A stretch of DNA of 64,000 nt, from the NCBI GenBank assembly GCA_049890035.1, contig JBMHCG010000052.1:62001-126000 (forward strand). The letters run 5' to 3'. This DNA is from UBA11891 sp049890035 (GTDB lineage Bacteria; Bacteroidota; Bacteroidia; Flavobacteriales; Flavobacteriaceae). Below are positions 45,484 through 54,671 of this stretch, in pieces (position 1 is the stretch's first letter; the number at the start of each line of letters is the position of its first letter). The translations under genes and the position numbers were made by a program. The notes beneath the pieces were generated by a model. It saw only the letters and a list, made by a program, of their open reading frames with translations, had not been told where the DNA came from and searched no databases.

Positions 45484-45510
45484 AAAAGCGCCTTTAGGGC
45501 GCTTTTTTTT
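45484..45510 (+). terminator. Rho-independent terminator after the cold-shock gene
   Basis: The hairpin AGCGCC/GGCGCT with a short TTTAG loop is followed by eight T. A preceding A run makes it partly bidirectional, so it may also end tadA, whose stop overlaps the T tract on the minus strand. Confidence 0.9.
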
Positions 45511-45952
45511 ATCCTCTTTTCCCAGCAAAAAACTGATGCAACAGGGTCTCAGACTCTTTGGCAAGTACCCCTTGCGTTAACAGAGTCTTTGGATGTAAGG
45601 ACACTTTTTGAGTCAAAAACCCCTTTTGAGGATCAGCTGCACCAAAAACAATCCGTTCCAATTGACTCCAAAACAATGCTCCCGCACACATCACGCAAGG
45701 TTCCAGTGTAACATACAAAGTACAATTCTTAAGATACTTACCGTTTAAAAAATGAGCTGCTGAGGTAATGGCTTGCATTTCCGCATGGGCCGTTACGTCA
45801 TTTAACTGTTCTGTCAAATTATGAGCTCTTGCGATTACTTGTTGCTGAACTACCACAACGGCTCCTACAGGAACTTCATCTTTTTCCAGGGCCTTTTCGG
45901 CTTCCACCAGAGCCTGTTTCATAAAATACATATCGTCAAGTAGCAATTCCAT
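45509..45952 (-). CDS. tadA: tRNA adenosine(34) deaminase
   Basis: This 147-residue deaminase makes inosine at wobble position 34. Zinc and catalytic motifs are HAE (56-58) and PCVMC (85-89). Start ATG 45952 (ELLLDDMYFMKQAL) matches usual family starts; an earlier in-frame ATG at 45982 adds ten unlikely residues. The C-terminus ends in the T tract of the terminator. Divergent from dxs. Confidence 0.93.
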   Translation of the reverse strand: MELLLDDMYFMKQALVEAEKALEKDEVPVGAVVVVQQQVIARAHNLTEQLNDVTAHAEMQAITSAAHFLNGKYLKNCTLYVTLEPCVMCAGALFWSQLERIVFGAADPQKGFLTQKVSLHPKTLLTQGVLAKESETLLHQFFAGKRG

Positions 45953-45969
45953 CGTGTAAAAGTACAATT

Positions 45970-46002
45970 TTGTCTGGTCCACCCGAGGATATCCTATCTT
46001 TG
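45970..46002 (+). promoter_or_regulatory. Promoter of dxs, TTG-N22-TATCTTTG
   Basis: The -33 TTTTG (TTG at 45970-45972) and the -7 box TATCTTTG (45995-46002) are separated by 22 bases. Only TGTC lies between the -7 box and the dxs ATG at 46007, so the transcript would start at or beside the start codon. Confidence 0.55.
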
Positions 46003-46006
46003 TGTC

Positions 46007-47764
46007 ATGTGGCTTGAAAATATTGCATCCCCCACCGATCTAAAAACACTTTCACTGAAAGATTTGGCGGTTCTTTGTCAGGAGTTACGTCAGCGAATCA
46101 TAACTGTAGTCGCCCAAAATGAAGGCCACTTAGGATCCAGCTTAGGTACGGTCGAATTGACCGTAGCACTTCACAAACATTTTGACAGTCCGCAGGATAA
46201 AATCATATGGGATGTAGGGCACCAAGCCTATAGTCATAAATTATTAACCGGTCGCAATACGGACTTTGAAACCAATCGTCAATGGGGGGGTATTAGTGGC
46301 TTCCCTTCTCGTTCAGAGAGTCCTCACGATGCTTTTGGAACGGGTCATGCAGGCACCTCAATCTCAGCTGCACTTGGGATGGCACTATCGGCTCAACTTC
46401 TAGAAAAGAACGAACCACATTACATTGCCGTTATAGGTGATGCCTCCATTGCCAGCGGCATGGCATTTGAAGCATTGAACCATCTAGGAACCACCCAAAC
46501 CAATGTGCTGGTGATTCTTAATGATAACGCACAAAGCATTGATTCCAGTGTAGGGGCACTTAAATCATCGTTTGAAAGCATGAAGGCCAAGACACACGTT
46601 CCTAGCAATCTCTTTCAAGCACTTCAAATCCCATACCACGGCCCCATTGATGGTCACAATCTATCCACTTTGCTCAACGAACTGGAAAAATTAAAACGCC
46701 AAAAAGGGCCGCGTTTGCTTCATGTGGTGACCACCAAAGGCAAAGGGTTGTCCGAGGCTGAAAAGGATCAAGTCCGTTATCATGCGCCCGGTAAATTTGA
46801 CCCACATACTGGAAAAATCAACAAAACCTCAACAGAGAAAAAAATCAAGTATCAAGATGTTGTGGGGCAGTGCTTGACTGATTTAGCCTGTCAAAATGAT
46901 AAAATCGTTGCGATTACCCCTGCCATGGTCACGGGTAGTGGATTGACTGACTTTTTCCAACGTTTCCCGCATCGAAGTTTTGACGTTGGCATCGCAGAGC
47001 AACATGCCGTAACCCTCGCAGCAGGAATGGCAGTGGCAGGCCTACAGCCCTTTTGTGTTATCTATTCGACTTTTTTACAGCGTGCCTATGACCAAATCAT
47101 TCACGATGTAGCCCTACAAAAACTACCTGTCGTTTTTTGTGTGGATCGTGCTGGACTGGTAGGACATGATGGCCCAACACATCACGGTGTGTTTGATATT
47201 GCTTTTTTACGTACCCTTCCAAATATCACACTCATAGCCCCGTCCGATACGAACACCTTGCGCCATGCTTTGTTCACTTCCCAACAAAAGTCGGAAGGTC
47301 CTGTAGCTATTCGATACCCCAGGGGATTTGTTCATGAAACCCTTGCAGAGGTGTCTTATAGAGAATTGGCTTGGGGGAAAAGTAGACTCTTGCAGAAAGG
47401 GAAACGATTTGCACTCGTCAGTGTTGGTCCCCTCAAAAACCTTTGCCAAAAAGCCCTCTCTGGTTTAGAAAACAATAAAGATTGGACACATTGTGATCTC
47501 CTTTTTATCAAGCCTTTGGATGAAGAACTAATGACTCAACTTTGTAAAGAACACGAACACATTGTTGTTGTAGAGGATGGCGTCCGTATGGGAGGAGCGG
47601 GTTCTGCTTTGCAAGAATGGGCTCAAAAAAAGGGACTGCAATCACCGATTCATTCCTTGGGAATCGGCGATGCTTTTGTGGCTCACGGAGCAATGGATCA
47701 ATTACAAAAAGACCAGGGCTTGGATCTGGATCATTTGACTGCCCAACTGCAGCAATTCTTCTAA
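46007..47764 (+). CDS. dxs: 1-deoxy-D-xylulose-5-phosphate synthase
   Basis: This 585-residue TPP enzyme is the first step of the MEP isoprenoid pathway (pyruvate plus glyceraldehyde-3-phosphate). Motifs: GHLGSSLGTVELTVALH (~39), DVGHQAYSHKLLTGR (~68), TPP/Mg motif GDASIASGMAFEALN (~144), catalytic GIAEQHAVTLAAG (~327), and YDQIIHDVALQKLPV. It is slightly shorter than the usual ~620 residues but complete. It feeds carotenoid and quinone synthesis, for which crtY and a prenyl synthase are nearby. Confidence 0.96.
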   Translation: MWLENIASPTDLKTLSLKDLAVLCQELRQRIITVVAQNEGHLGSSLGTVELTVALHKHFDSPQDKIIWDVGHQAYSHKLLTGRNTDFETNRQWGGISGFPSRSESPHDAFGTGHAGTSISAALGMALSAQLLEKNEPHYIAVIGDASIASGMAFEALNHLGTTQTNVLVILNDNAQSIDSSVGALKSSFESMKAKTHVPSNLFQALQIPYHGPIDGHNLSTLLNELEKLKRQKGPRLLHVVTTKGKGLSEAEKDQVRYHAPGKFDPHTGKINKTSTEKKIKYQDVVGQCLTDLACQNDKIVAITPAMVTGSGLTDFFQRFPHRSFDVGIAEQHAVTLAAGMAVAGLQPFCVIYSTFLQRAYDQIIHDVALQKLPVVFCVDRAGLVGHDGPTHHGVFDIAFLRTLPNITLIAPSDTNTLRHALFTSQQKSEGPVAIRYPRGFVHETLAEVSYRELAWGKSRLLQKGKRFALVSVGPLKNLCQKALSGLENNKDWTHCDLLFIKPLDEELMTQLCKEHEHIVVVEDGVRMGGAGSALQEWAQKKGLQSPIHSLGIGDAFVAHGAMDQLQKDQGLDLDHLTAQLQQFF

Positions 47765-47828
47765 AAAGGGAGGGGCGAATGAACCCATTTCCCCAGAGAA
47801 AAGTTTATTTTAGAAGAAAATTGATACC

Positions 47829-50642
47829 ATGGCTACGTCCAAACGACTTTTCCTACTTGACGCCTACGCACTCATCTTTAGAGGGTATTATGCCTTTATC
47901 AAAAATCCTCGTATCAACTCCAAAGGAATGGATACATCGGCGATCATGGGGTTTATGAATTCTTTATTGGATGTCATTAAACGGGAGCGACCCGATCATC
48001 TGGCCGTTTGTTTTGACAAAGGCGGATCCCACAGCCGCACAGAATTGTTTACGGATTACAAAGCCAATCGAGACGAAACACCCGAAGCCATTAAAATTGC
48101 CGTTCCTTACATTCAACAATTGTTAAAGGCAATGCATATTCCGGTTATAGAAAAAGAAGGTTTTGAAGCGGATGACATCATTGGAACCCTTGCCAAGCAA
48201 GCCGAAAAAGAAGGTTTCGAGACCTATATGGTCACTCCAGATAAAGACTTTGCGCAACTGGTTTCAGAGTGTATTTTTATGTACCGCCCAGCGCGAATGG
48301 GTAACGGCATCGAAATATGGGGTATCCCAGAGGTTCAAGAAAAATTTGAAGTGGAACGTCCTGAACAAGTCATTGATTACCTCGGCATGATGGGAGACGC
48401 TGTTGACAATATCCCTGGCCTGCCTGGGGTTGGTGATAAAACGGCTAAAAAGTTCTTGAAGGAATTTGGTAGTATGGAAGCCTTACTGGACAACACAGAT
48501 CAACTGAAAGGGAAACTCAAAGAAAAAATAGAAGCCAATAAGGAATTGGGGCTTTTATCTAAAGAATTGGCTACCATTTTATTGGATGTTCCTGTTCAAT
48601 TTGATGCAACAGCCTTCCGCTTATCGGAACCCAATGCAGAAGCCGTTGGTCAGTTATTCGAAGAACTCGAATTCCGTCGCATGCAAGAAAATTTCAATAA
48701 GATTTTTTCTGATGACCCTACGGTAGTGGACAGCCCTCCCCCAAAAAGTACTACAAAACAACCTGTCCAAACAGCGGATTTCGATCTTTTTAATCAACCG
48801 GGAGCAGGCACAGAAAATGCTGCCTCGAAGACATCCATTGCAGCTGTCGATCACTGGTATCAAACGATCGATAGTCCTGCAGGGTATGATTTTTTGCTTC
48901 AGAAACTTCTGCAACAAGAAAGTGTTTGTTTCGATACTGAAACAACCGGATTGGATGCCCTTCAGGCCGAGCTCGTGGGGATTGCCTTTTGCTGGGAAAA
49001 GGGGAAGGGGTATTATCTGGCACTCCCCGAATATTTTGAGGCCTGCAAAGCAATAGTAAAACTATTTGAGCCTTTTTTTAACAGTTCAAAAATTGAAAAA
49101 ATTGGTCACAATCTGAAATATGACATCAAGGTATTGCGCAAGTATGCTATTCAAGTTCAGTCGCCAATTTATGATACTATGATTGCTCACTATTTGATCA
49201 ATCCTGACATGCGTCACAATATGGATGTGTTAGCGGAAACCTATTTGAATTATTCCCCGCAATCTATTACAGAATTGATTGGGAAAAAAGGGAAAAATCA
49301 ATTGTCCATGCGACAAGTTCCTGTAGCGCAACAAACTGAGTATGCCGTAGAGGACGCCGATGTGACCCTCCAGTTAAAGAAATATTTTACCAAAGAATTG
49401 GCCAGTGGGGGTACTCAAGAACTTTTTGATACTGTAGAATTGCCATTGGTTGCTGTGCTAACGGATATGGAAGCTGCAGGAATCGCATTGGATACTCCCT
49501 TTTTACATGATTTATCGGTGCAACTCCAAAGGGATATTGATACACTCGAAAAAGGAATTTACCAACAAGCTGGAGAAACCTTCAATTTGGCATCACCGAA
49601 ACAATTGGGACCTATTTTATTCGATAAACTAAAGTTAGTTGACAAACCAAAAAAAACAAAAACAGGTCAATATTCTACTGCAGAAGACGTGCTGTCTTAT
49701 TTGGCCAAAGACCACCCGATCGTCGCTGATATTTTGGAATGGCGTTCTTTACAAAAACTGCAAAGCACTTATGTGACAGCATTACCCCAGGAGATCAATC
49801 CCAAAACCGGGCGGGTACATACCGTTTACAATCAGGCGGTTGCGGCTACGGGTCGCTTGAGTAGTAACAACCCCAATTTGCAAAACATTCCCATCCGTAC
49901 TCCAAGAGGGCAAGAAGTCCGCAAAGCATTCATTGCCAAAGATGAAAATCATGTGCTGCTTGCGGCAGATTACTCACAAATTGAGCTCCGTATCATTGCT
50001 GCTTTGAGTAAAGACCCGGCTATGGTTGCTGCTTTTCAAGAGGGACAAGATATCCATACGGCAACCGCGGCTCGTGTTTTTGGAATCGATCCATCCCATG
50101 TGACCCGCGCCCAACGAAGCCAAGCCAAAACAGTCAATTTTGGCATTGTCTATGGTGTCTCTGCTTTTGGCCTCAGTCAACAAACTGATTTGAACCGCAC
50201 CGAAGCCAAAGAGTTGATTGACACTTACTATGCCAGTTATCCCCAATTACGTGCCTACATGAGTGATCAAGTCGATTTTGCAAGAGAACACGGCTATGTG
50301 ACCACGGTTCTGGGACGTCGCCGGTATCTGAAAGACATCAATTCTCAAAATGCTGTGGTTCGGGGTGCGGCAGAACGCAACGCCGTAAATGCACCGATTC
50401 AAGGCAGTGCTGCTGATATCATTAAATTGGCTATGATCCGTCTACACCAACGCATCCAAAACGAAAACTGGAGAGCCAAAATGCTTTTGCAAGTTCACGA
50501 TGAATTGGTTTTTGAAGTGCCCAAAAGTGAATTGGATGCCTTTCAGTTAGTTGTCAAGAAAGAAATGGAATCTGCCTTTGGTCTAGAAGTTCCGCTGGTA
50601 GTTGATCTCGGTGTGGGGAGAAATTGGTTAGAAGCCCACTAA
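47829..50642 (+). CDS. polA: DNA polymerase I
   Basis: This 937-residue three-domain enzyme has an N-terminal 5' nuclease (FLLDAYALIFRGYYAF, PDKDFAQL, GVGDKTAKKFLKEFGS), a 3'-5' exonuclease with FDTETTGLD (~367) and later DVTLQ intact, so proofreading is expected, and a polymerase domain with DYSQIELRI (~716), the O-helix RSQAKTVNFGIVYG and HDELVFEVP (~893). Full length. Starts 64 bases after dxs. Confidence 0.97.
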   Translation: MATSKRLFLLDAYALIFRGYYAFIKNPRINSKGMDTSAIMGFMNSLLDVIKRERPDHLAVCFDKGGSHSRTELFTDYKANRDETPEAIKIAVPYIQQLLKAMHIPVIEKEGFEADDIIGTLAKQAEKEGFETYMVTPDKDFAQLVSECIFMYRPARMGNGIEIWGIPEVQEKFEVERPEQVIDYLGMMGDAVDNIPGLPGVGDKTAKKFLKEFGSMEALLDNTDQLKGKLKEKIEANKELGLLSKELATILLDVPVQFDATAFRLSEPNAEAVGQLFEELEFRRMQENFNKIFSDDPTVVDSPPPKSTTKQPVQTADFDLFNQPGAGTENAASKTSIAAVDHWYQTIDSPAGYDFLLQKLLQQESVCFDTETTGLDALQAELVGIAFCWEKGKGYYLALPEYFEACKAIVKLFEPFFNSSKIEKIGHNLKYDIKVLRKYAIQVQSPIYDTMIAHYLINPDMRHNMDVLAETYLNYSPQSITELIGKKGKNQLSMRQVPVAQQTEYAVEDADVTLQLKKYFTKELASGGTQELFDTVELPLVAVLTDMEAAGIALDTPFLHDLSVQLQRDIDTLEKGIYQQAGETFNLASPKQLGPILFDKLKLVDKPKKTKTGQYSTAEDVLSYLAKDHPIVADILEWRSLQKLQSTYVTALPQEINPKTGRVHTVYNQAVAATGRLSSNNPNLQNIPIRTPRGQEVRKAFIAKDENHVLLAADYSQIELRIIAALSKDPAMVAAFQEGQDIHTATAARVFGIDPSHVTRAQRSQAKTVNFGIVYGVSAFGLSQQTDLNRTEAKELIDTYYASYPQLRAYMSDQVDFAREHGYVTTVLGRRRYLKDINSQNAVVRGAAERNAVNAPIQGSAADIIKLAMIRLHQRIQNENWRAKMLLQVHDELVFEVPKSELDAFQLVVKKEMESAFGLEVPLVVDLGVGRNWLEAH

Positions 50643-50687
50643 CAATTTTTCAAAAATACCTAGCTTACTAAGACCCCATTTTTTCCA

Positions 50688-51194
50688 ATGAAAAAAAAAC
50701 TTTTCATTTTCTACTGCCTCTTTTCGTCAATCGGACTTGCACAAGAAATTACCCTATTCAATACTGGGCTTTACTATCACTATTACGAAGATGATAAACG
50801 CATTCCGTTAAAAGAGCTTACCAAACGAATGCAAAAAGACTCTTTAACGGCTCTGCATTGGAAAAAAGCACAAATAAAAAAAGTGTTCATCAATGGAATT
50901 ATTGTAACGGAGATTGGTTTGCTCATTTACCAATCCAATCACAGTGACAGTATCTCTGAAAAGCAAGCTAAATTCATTTTTAATGCCTTTTACTTTACCC
51001 TTTTTTCAACCTTATGGCTTTCGATTTCAAGACAAAAATCAAAACGAAGGGCTATTCTCCGATACAACAGGCTTTTGGATAGCAAAAAAGATCAGCAAAG
51101 AAAGGTCCGGTTCAAACTACAACCCATCCTTATGCAGCCTCGGCACTCGAACAAACTGTTCGTTAGTGGTTTGGGAATGCAATTCGATTTTTGA
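50688..51194 (+). CDS. Exported or membrane protein of unknown function
   Basis: This 168-residue protein has an N-terminal signal (IFYCLFSSIGLAQ, residues 6-18). Two further hydrophobic stretches (VFINGIIVTEIGLLIYQ, ~66-82, and FIFNAFYFTLFSTLWLSI, ~96-113) are followed by a basic segment and a C-terminus ending GLGMQFDF, an aromatic end reminiscent of outer-membrane barrels. I do not recognise the family. Placed 45 bases after polA and convergent with the AraC-family gene (4 bases). Confidence 0.65.
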   Translation: MKKKLFIFYCLFSSIGLAQEITLFNTGLYYHYYEDDKRIPLKELTKRMQKDSLTALHWKKAQIKKVFINGIIVTEIGLLIYQSNHSDSISEKQAKFIFNAFYFTLFSTLWLSISRQKSKRRAILRYNRLLDSKKDQQRKVRFKLQPILMQPRHSNKLFVSGLGMQFDF

Positions 51195-51198
51195 TGCC

Positions 51199-52047
51199 TT
51201 AAGACCGAGCCAGTTTTTTTGCAAAAGCAGAAGGAGTTTCGCCGGTAACTTTTTTGAAAGTTCGATTGAAATAAGACAGGCTTTCAAATCCAGAAGAATA
51301 ACAAACATCACTGATGCTTCGGCCTGCCAAAAGATCGCGCTTGGCATGGGTAATTCGATACCGATTCAAAAATGCAGTAAAAGTATAGGTGGTTCGATTT
51401 TTAAAATACCTGCAAAAAGCTTCCTTGGTCAAATAACAATAGGCGGCTATTTCCTCCAATGGAATTTTACGATGGTAATGGGTATCCACAAAAGCATAAA
51501 TCCGTTGTAGCCGTTGCTGTTCTTTGGCGCCATAGGGGTTGAGTACAGGCTGAGGATGCAACAAGGTATAGGTTTCGGTTTGGGCCAATTCATTTAAAAT
51601 ATCCAATAATTTGAGATACCGTGAAAAAGTGTTTTCCTTCTCTAATGCAAACAGCCGTTCTCCCACTCGTTTTTTAATACGTCCCTCAAAAGCAACTCCT
51701 TTAGCCGCTCGATCCAACAGCACTTGAACCGAATTCAGTTCTGGTATCCTAGATAAATTGTTATGAACAAAATCAGGCTGTAAATGAAGTACAACCTTCC
51801 TGTAATCGGATTGCAAACCATAGTCAAAATTTAGGTGCGGAATATGAGCTCCAATCAATACCAAATCACTGTCATAATACGTGCTAATGTGAGAGCCCAC
51901 ATGCCGTGTTCCCTCTGGAGCCTCAATGTACACCAATTCATATTCAGGATGAAAGTGCCAAAAAAACAAATCACTCAACCGAGGATTGAACAACATGGAA
52001 AAAGACTGTCCTGTTTGTTGTCCTAAGGTTTCTAATTGCACTTTCAT
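51199..52047 (-). CDS. AraC-family transcriptional regulator with cupin sensor domain
   Basis: This 282-residue regulator has an N-terminal cupin-type domain (FFWHFHPEYELVYIE and DSDLVLIGAHIPHLN, ~28-80), a central linker, and two helix-turn-helix motifs at the C-terminus: IPLEEIAAYCYLTKEAFCRYFKN and SISDVCYSSGFESLSYFNRTFKKVTGETPS. It is divergent from the PhyH-like/SDR pair with a 142-base gap, so it probably controls those genes. A TAAATTTG box lies on its strand at 52102-52109. The inducer is probably a small carbon compound; not known. Confidence 0.9.
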   Translation of the reverse strand: MKVQLETLGQQTGQSFSMLFNPRLSDLFFWHFHPEYELVYIEAPEGTRHVGSHISTYYDSDLVLIGAHIPHLNFDYGLQSDYRKVVLHLQPDFVHNNLSRIPELNSVQVLLDRAAKGVAFEGRIKKRVGERLFALEKENTFSRYLKLLDILNELAQTETYTLLHPQPVLNPYGAKEQQRLQRIYAFVDTHYHRKIPLEEIAAYCYLTKEAFCRYFKNRTTYTFTAFLNRYRITHAKRDLLAGRSISDVCYSSGFESLSYFNRTFKKVTGETPSAFAKKLARS

Positions 52048-52101
52048 ACTCCTAAATTAATTTTTTATTTATTCTATAATTAATAAAATATCAATATAAT
52101 T

Positions 52102-52109
52102 CAAATTTA
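52102..52109 (-). promoter_or_regulatory. Promoter -7 element TAAATTTG of the AraC-family gene
   Basis: TAAATTTG on the minus strand lies 54 bases upstream of the regulator's ATG in a very AT-rich divergent region (52048-52189). I could not identify the rightward promoter or clear AraC half-sites. Confidence 0.4.
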
Positions 52110-52189
52110 AGCTAAGTCCTTGCAAGACTTTGTATAAAAATAAAATCACTTTTGAATATCAATTTGTAGCATTTAGCACCGTATTTATT

Positions 52190-53146
52190 ATGAAAACAGC
52201 ATACGAAAAAGACCATAAAGACATTCCTGGCAATCCATCTACTGCAAAAAGTAGCCAACACAGCCTGAACCAGCGACTCAATGGTGAGCCCCTTCGCCTT
52301 TTAACCGATGCGCAGTGGAACCATTGGAAAGAAAAAGGATACGTAGTGATCCCCAATGCCATTTCTCCTGAACAAGTGCAACAAACTGTGGATCTTCTCT
52401 GGGAATTTGAAGAAAAAGACCCCAAAGATCCAGGTACTTGGTATGCTCCCCCGCGTGCCGAAATGGAAATGAAAGAGCTGGTCGGTACGGGTATGGTTGA
52501 AGTGTACAATCACCAACATCAATGGACCAACCGACAAACCCCTAAGGTCTATGACGCCTTTGTGGATTTGTGGGGGTTGGAAGAACTCTGGGTGACGATT
52601 GACCGTGCCAACTTAAATTTTCCAGCCCCCAAAGACCAACCCCAAAAAGGATTTATACATTGGGATTATGACCCTGACACAAAACCCCAAAACGTTCAGG
52701 GGGTTTTGGCTTTGTGCGATCAAACAGATCCAGATATGGGAGGATTTCAGTGCATCCCCTGGTTGTTTCAAAATTATGATCGTTGGCGTGCCACACAACC
52801 CGAGGATCGCGACCCATTCCAACCGGATCTAAAAGGATTGGAAGATAAAATTGAAAAAGTTCCTTTGATGGCAGGTGATCTCATGATTTTTCATTCGGGA
52901 CTGGCCCACGGCATCCGTCCTAACAATAGCAAAGACAAAGTGCGAATAGCCCAATATATATCCATGATGCCCGCAGAACCGGATAATGAAGAACTCAAAC
53001 AATGGCGAATCAACTCTTGGAAAAACCGCGTCGCACCGGAAGGGTATGCCTTTCCAGGCGACCCCCGTAATTGGGAACAAACAAAATACAAGACAGCAGC
53101 ACTCAGTCCGCTGGGAGAGAAATTATTAGGACTAAGCCCTTGGTAA
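52190..53146 (+). CDS. Phytanoyl-CoA dioxygenase (PhyH) family Fe(II)/2-oxoglutarate enzyme
   Basis: This 318-residue protein has the iron triad visible as His157 and Asp159 (FIHWDYD) and His240 (SGLAHGIRPN), with Arg252 as probable 2-oxoglutarate contact. Start ATG 52190 (KTAYEKDHKDIPG); the open frame to 52130 is not supported. There is no signal peptide. The next gene (SDR) begins two bases after the stop, and the divergent gene encodes an AraC regulator, so a two-step inducible hydroxylation/oxidation pathway is inferred. The substrate is unknown; PhyH members act on lipids, amino acids and many secondary metabolites. Confidence 0.82.
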   Translation: MKTAYEKDHKDIPGNPSTAKSSQHSLNQRLNGEPLRLLTDAQWNHWKEKGYVVIPNAISPEQVQQTVDLLWEFEEKDPKDPGTWYAPPRAEMEMKELVGTGMVEVYNHQHQWTNRQTPKVYDAFVDLWGLEELWVTIDRANLNFPAPKDQPQKGFIHWDYDPDTKPQNVQGVLALCDQTDPDMGGFQCIPWLFQNYDRWRATQPEDRDPFQPDLKGLEDKIEKVPLMAGDLMIFHSGLAHGIRPNNSKDKVRIAQYISMMPAEPDNEELKQWRINSWKNRVAPEGYAFPGDPRNWEQTKYKTAALSPLGEKLLGLSPW

Positions 53147-53147
53147 T

Positions 53148-53939
53148 ATGGATCTCGGATTAACAAACAAAAAAGTCTTGATCACTGGGGCGACCCAGGG
53201 GATTGGATTTGGAACTGCCAGAAGGTTTGCCGAAGCAGGCGCAACAATATGGCTTCACGGTTCTTCTGAAGCAAGCTGTACCCAAGCCGTTGAACATTTA
53301 CTATCTGAATTTCCTACAGCAGACCTTCATCCCAGTCCATGTGATTTTTCAGATGAAAAAGCTGTTTCGAACTGGATCGCTCATTTACCTGCATGTGACA
53401 TTTTGGTCAACAATTTGGGGATTTACCGTTCAGAAGCTTTCCTTGAAATGGAAGACAACTGGTGGCACCGTCAGTTTGATGTTAATGTGATGAGCGGCGT
53501 ACGGCTAAGTCGGCAGTTATTGCCTGGGATGTTGGCCCAAAATTGGGGTCGTATCGTATTTATATCTAGTGAATGTGCCCGACTGGTCCCTGACGATTTG
53601 ATTGCCTATAGTGCTACCAAAGCCGCTGTGGAAGCAGTTAGTCGGGGCTTGGCCAAACTCACCAAGGGTACTGGGGTTACGGTAAACGCCTTACAGCCGG
53701 GATCCACCTTAACCGAGGGTGCTGCTGCCTTTTTAGAAAGTCAAGCCCAACAACAAAACAGTACACCCGACGCCATAGCAGCCGATTTTTTTAAAACACA
53801 ACGCCCGGCTTCTACCCTTCAACGTTTCGCCAAAGTAGATGAAGTAGCCGCTACTATTGTTTATTATTGTAGCCCCTTATCGGCAGCTACAAATGGCAGT
53901 ATAATTGCTGTGGACGGAGGAAGCACATTGGGCATTTAG
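53148..53939 (+). CDS. Short-chain dehydrogenase/reductase
   Basis: This 263-residue classical SDR has the cofactor motif TGATQGIG (13-20), NNLG (88-91), catalytic Ser140/141 with Tyr154-x3-Lys158 (YSATK), and a C-terminal VDGGSTLGI. Acts with NAD(P)H. Tightly coupled to the dioxygenase gene upstream, so it may oxidise the alcohol that enzyme produces (inference). Its stop overlaps the convergent SRAP gene by four bases. Confidence 0.9.
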   Translation: MDLGLTNKKVLITGATQGIGFGTARRFAEAGATIWLHGSSEASCTQAVEHLLSEFPTADLHPSPCDFSDEKAVSNWIAHLPACDILVNNLGIYRSEAFLEMEDNWWHRQFDVNVMSGVRLSRQLLPGMLAQNWGRIVFISSECARLVPDDLIAYSATKAAVEAVSRGLAKLTKGTGVTVNALQPGSTLTEGAAAFLESQAQQQNSTPDAIAADFFKTQRPASTLQRFAKVDEVAATIVYYCSPLSAATNGSIIAVDGGSTLGI

Positions 53940-54517
53940 ACAGGCGTAGCCCGCAGATCGGTTACTGCAGTAGGTGTCCCTCCTGCCAGCCAGAGCGACT
54001 CTTCGTGCGGGCTGAGTATGAGCGGCATTCGCATTTTGGAATTGTGTATGGTTCGCATAATTCCCTGAGCGGCCTGGGTTACAATAGCAACGGATGACAC
54101 AACATCCCCCGTGCGTGGATCCATCCATTCGTCCCATAAAGCTGCAAAAGCAAACAAGCTACCATCGGGTAGAGAAACCAAGTGTTTTTGTTTTTTTTGA
54201 CCTTTCGAATCCAGCCATTGCCATTCATAAAATCCATCAACCAGAAATAATGCTCTTTTGGCTGCACGAAAGGAGGGTTTTTGATCGAGCGTTTCCCATC
54301 GGGCATTAAGGGTATATTTTTGAATGGATCGGTCTTTTGCCCAATGGGGAATTAGGCCCCATTGGAGGCGACGTAACTGGCGTGGTTCCAAATCACAGAT
54401 TGCCGTGACAGCCGGATGGGCAAAACCATTGTAAATGCCTTGAGATCCTTTTCCCTGAGCATTAAAACGTTTTTGAACTGCTGATTCTGACTGACTTTGT
54501 TGGGCGTGAAAACACAT
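53936..54517 (-). CDS. SRAP (YedK/HMCES-type) abasic-site processing protein
   Basis: This 193-residue protein has catalytic Cys2 directly after the initiator Met (MCFHAQ), Asn71 in NARWET, Glu98 in DGFYEWQ, and His158 in HNSKMRMP. These are the residues of the SOS response-associated peptidase family, which forms a thiazolidine crosslink with abasic sites in single-stranded DNA. Shorter than E. coli YedK (~222) but all active residues are present. The start at 54517 is fixed by the need for Cys at position 2. Confidence 0.93.
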   Translation of the reverse strand: MCFHAQQSQSESAVQKRFNAQGKGSQGIYNGFAHPAVTAICDLEPRQLRRLQWGLIPHWAKDRSIQKYTLNARWETLDQKPSFRAAKRALFLVDGFYEWQWLDSKGQKKQKHLVSLPDGSLFAFAALWDEWMDPRTGDVVSSVAIVTQAAQGIMRTIHNSKMRMPLILSPHEESLWLAGGTPTAVTDLRATPV

Positions 54518-54597
54518 AAATTTAGTGACGGAAAGATAAAAAATCTAAAAACCTTTTAGAAAGCAAGGACAAAACCAATAAAAAAGTCGAGATAATG

Positions 54598-54653
54598 TTG
54601 TTAGATACGCAAGTGAATTTGTACATTTGCAGCCCTGTAAAAGCTATTTACAG
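54598..54653 (+). promoter_or_regulatory. Promoter and leader hairpin of the rplM-rpsI operon
   Basis: The -33 TTG (54598-54600) and -7 box TACATTTG (54622-54629) are 21 bases apart. The transcript would start near 54635, where an inverted repeat CTGTAAA / TTTACAG (54635-54641, 54647-54653) with a five-base loop forms a 5' hairpin. It could be an L13-type autoregulatory leader (inference). Confidence 0.6.
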
Positions 54654-54671
54654 CCTATAAATTAAAGAATT

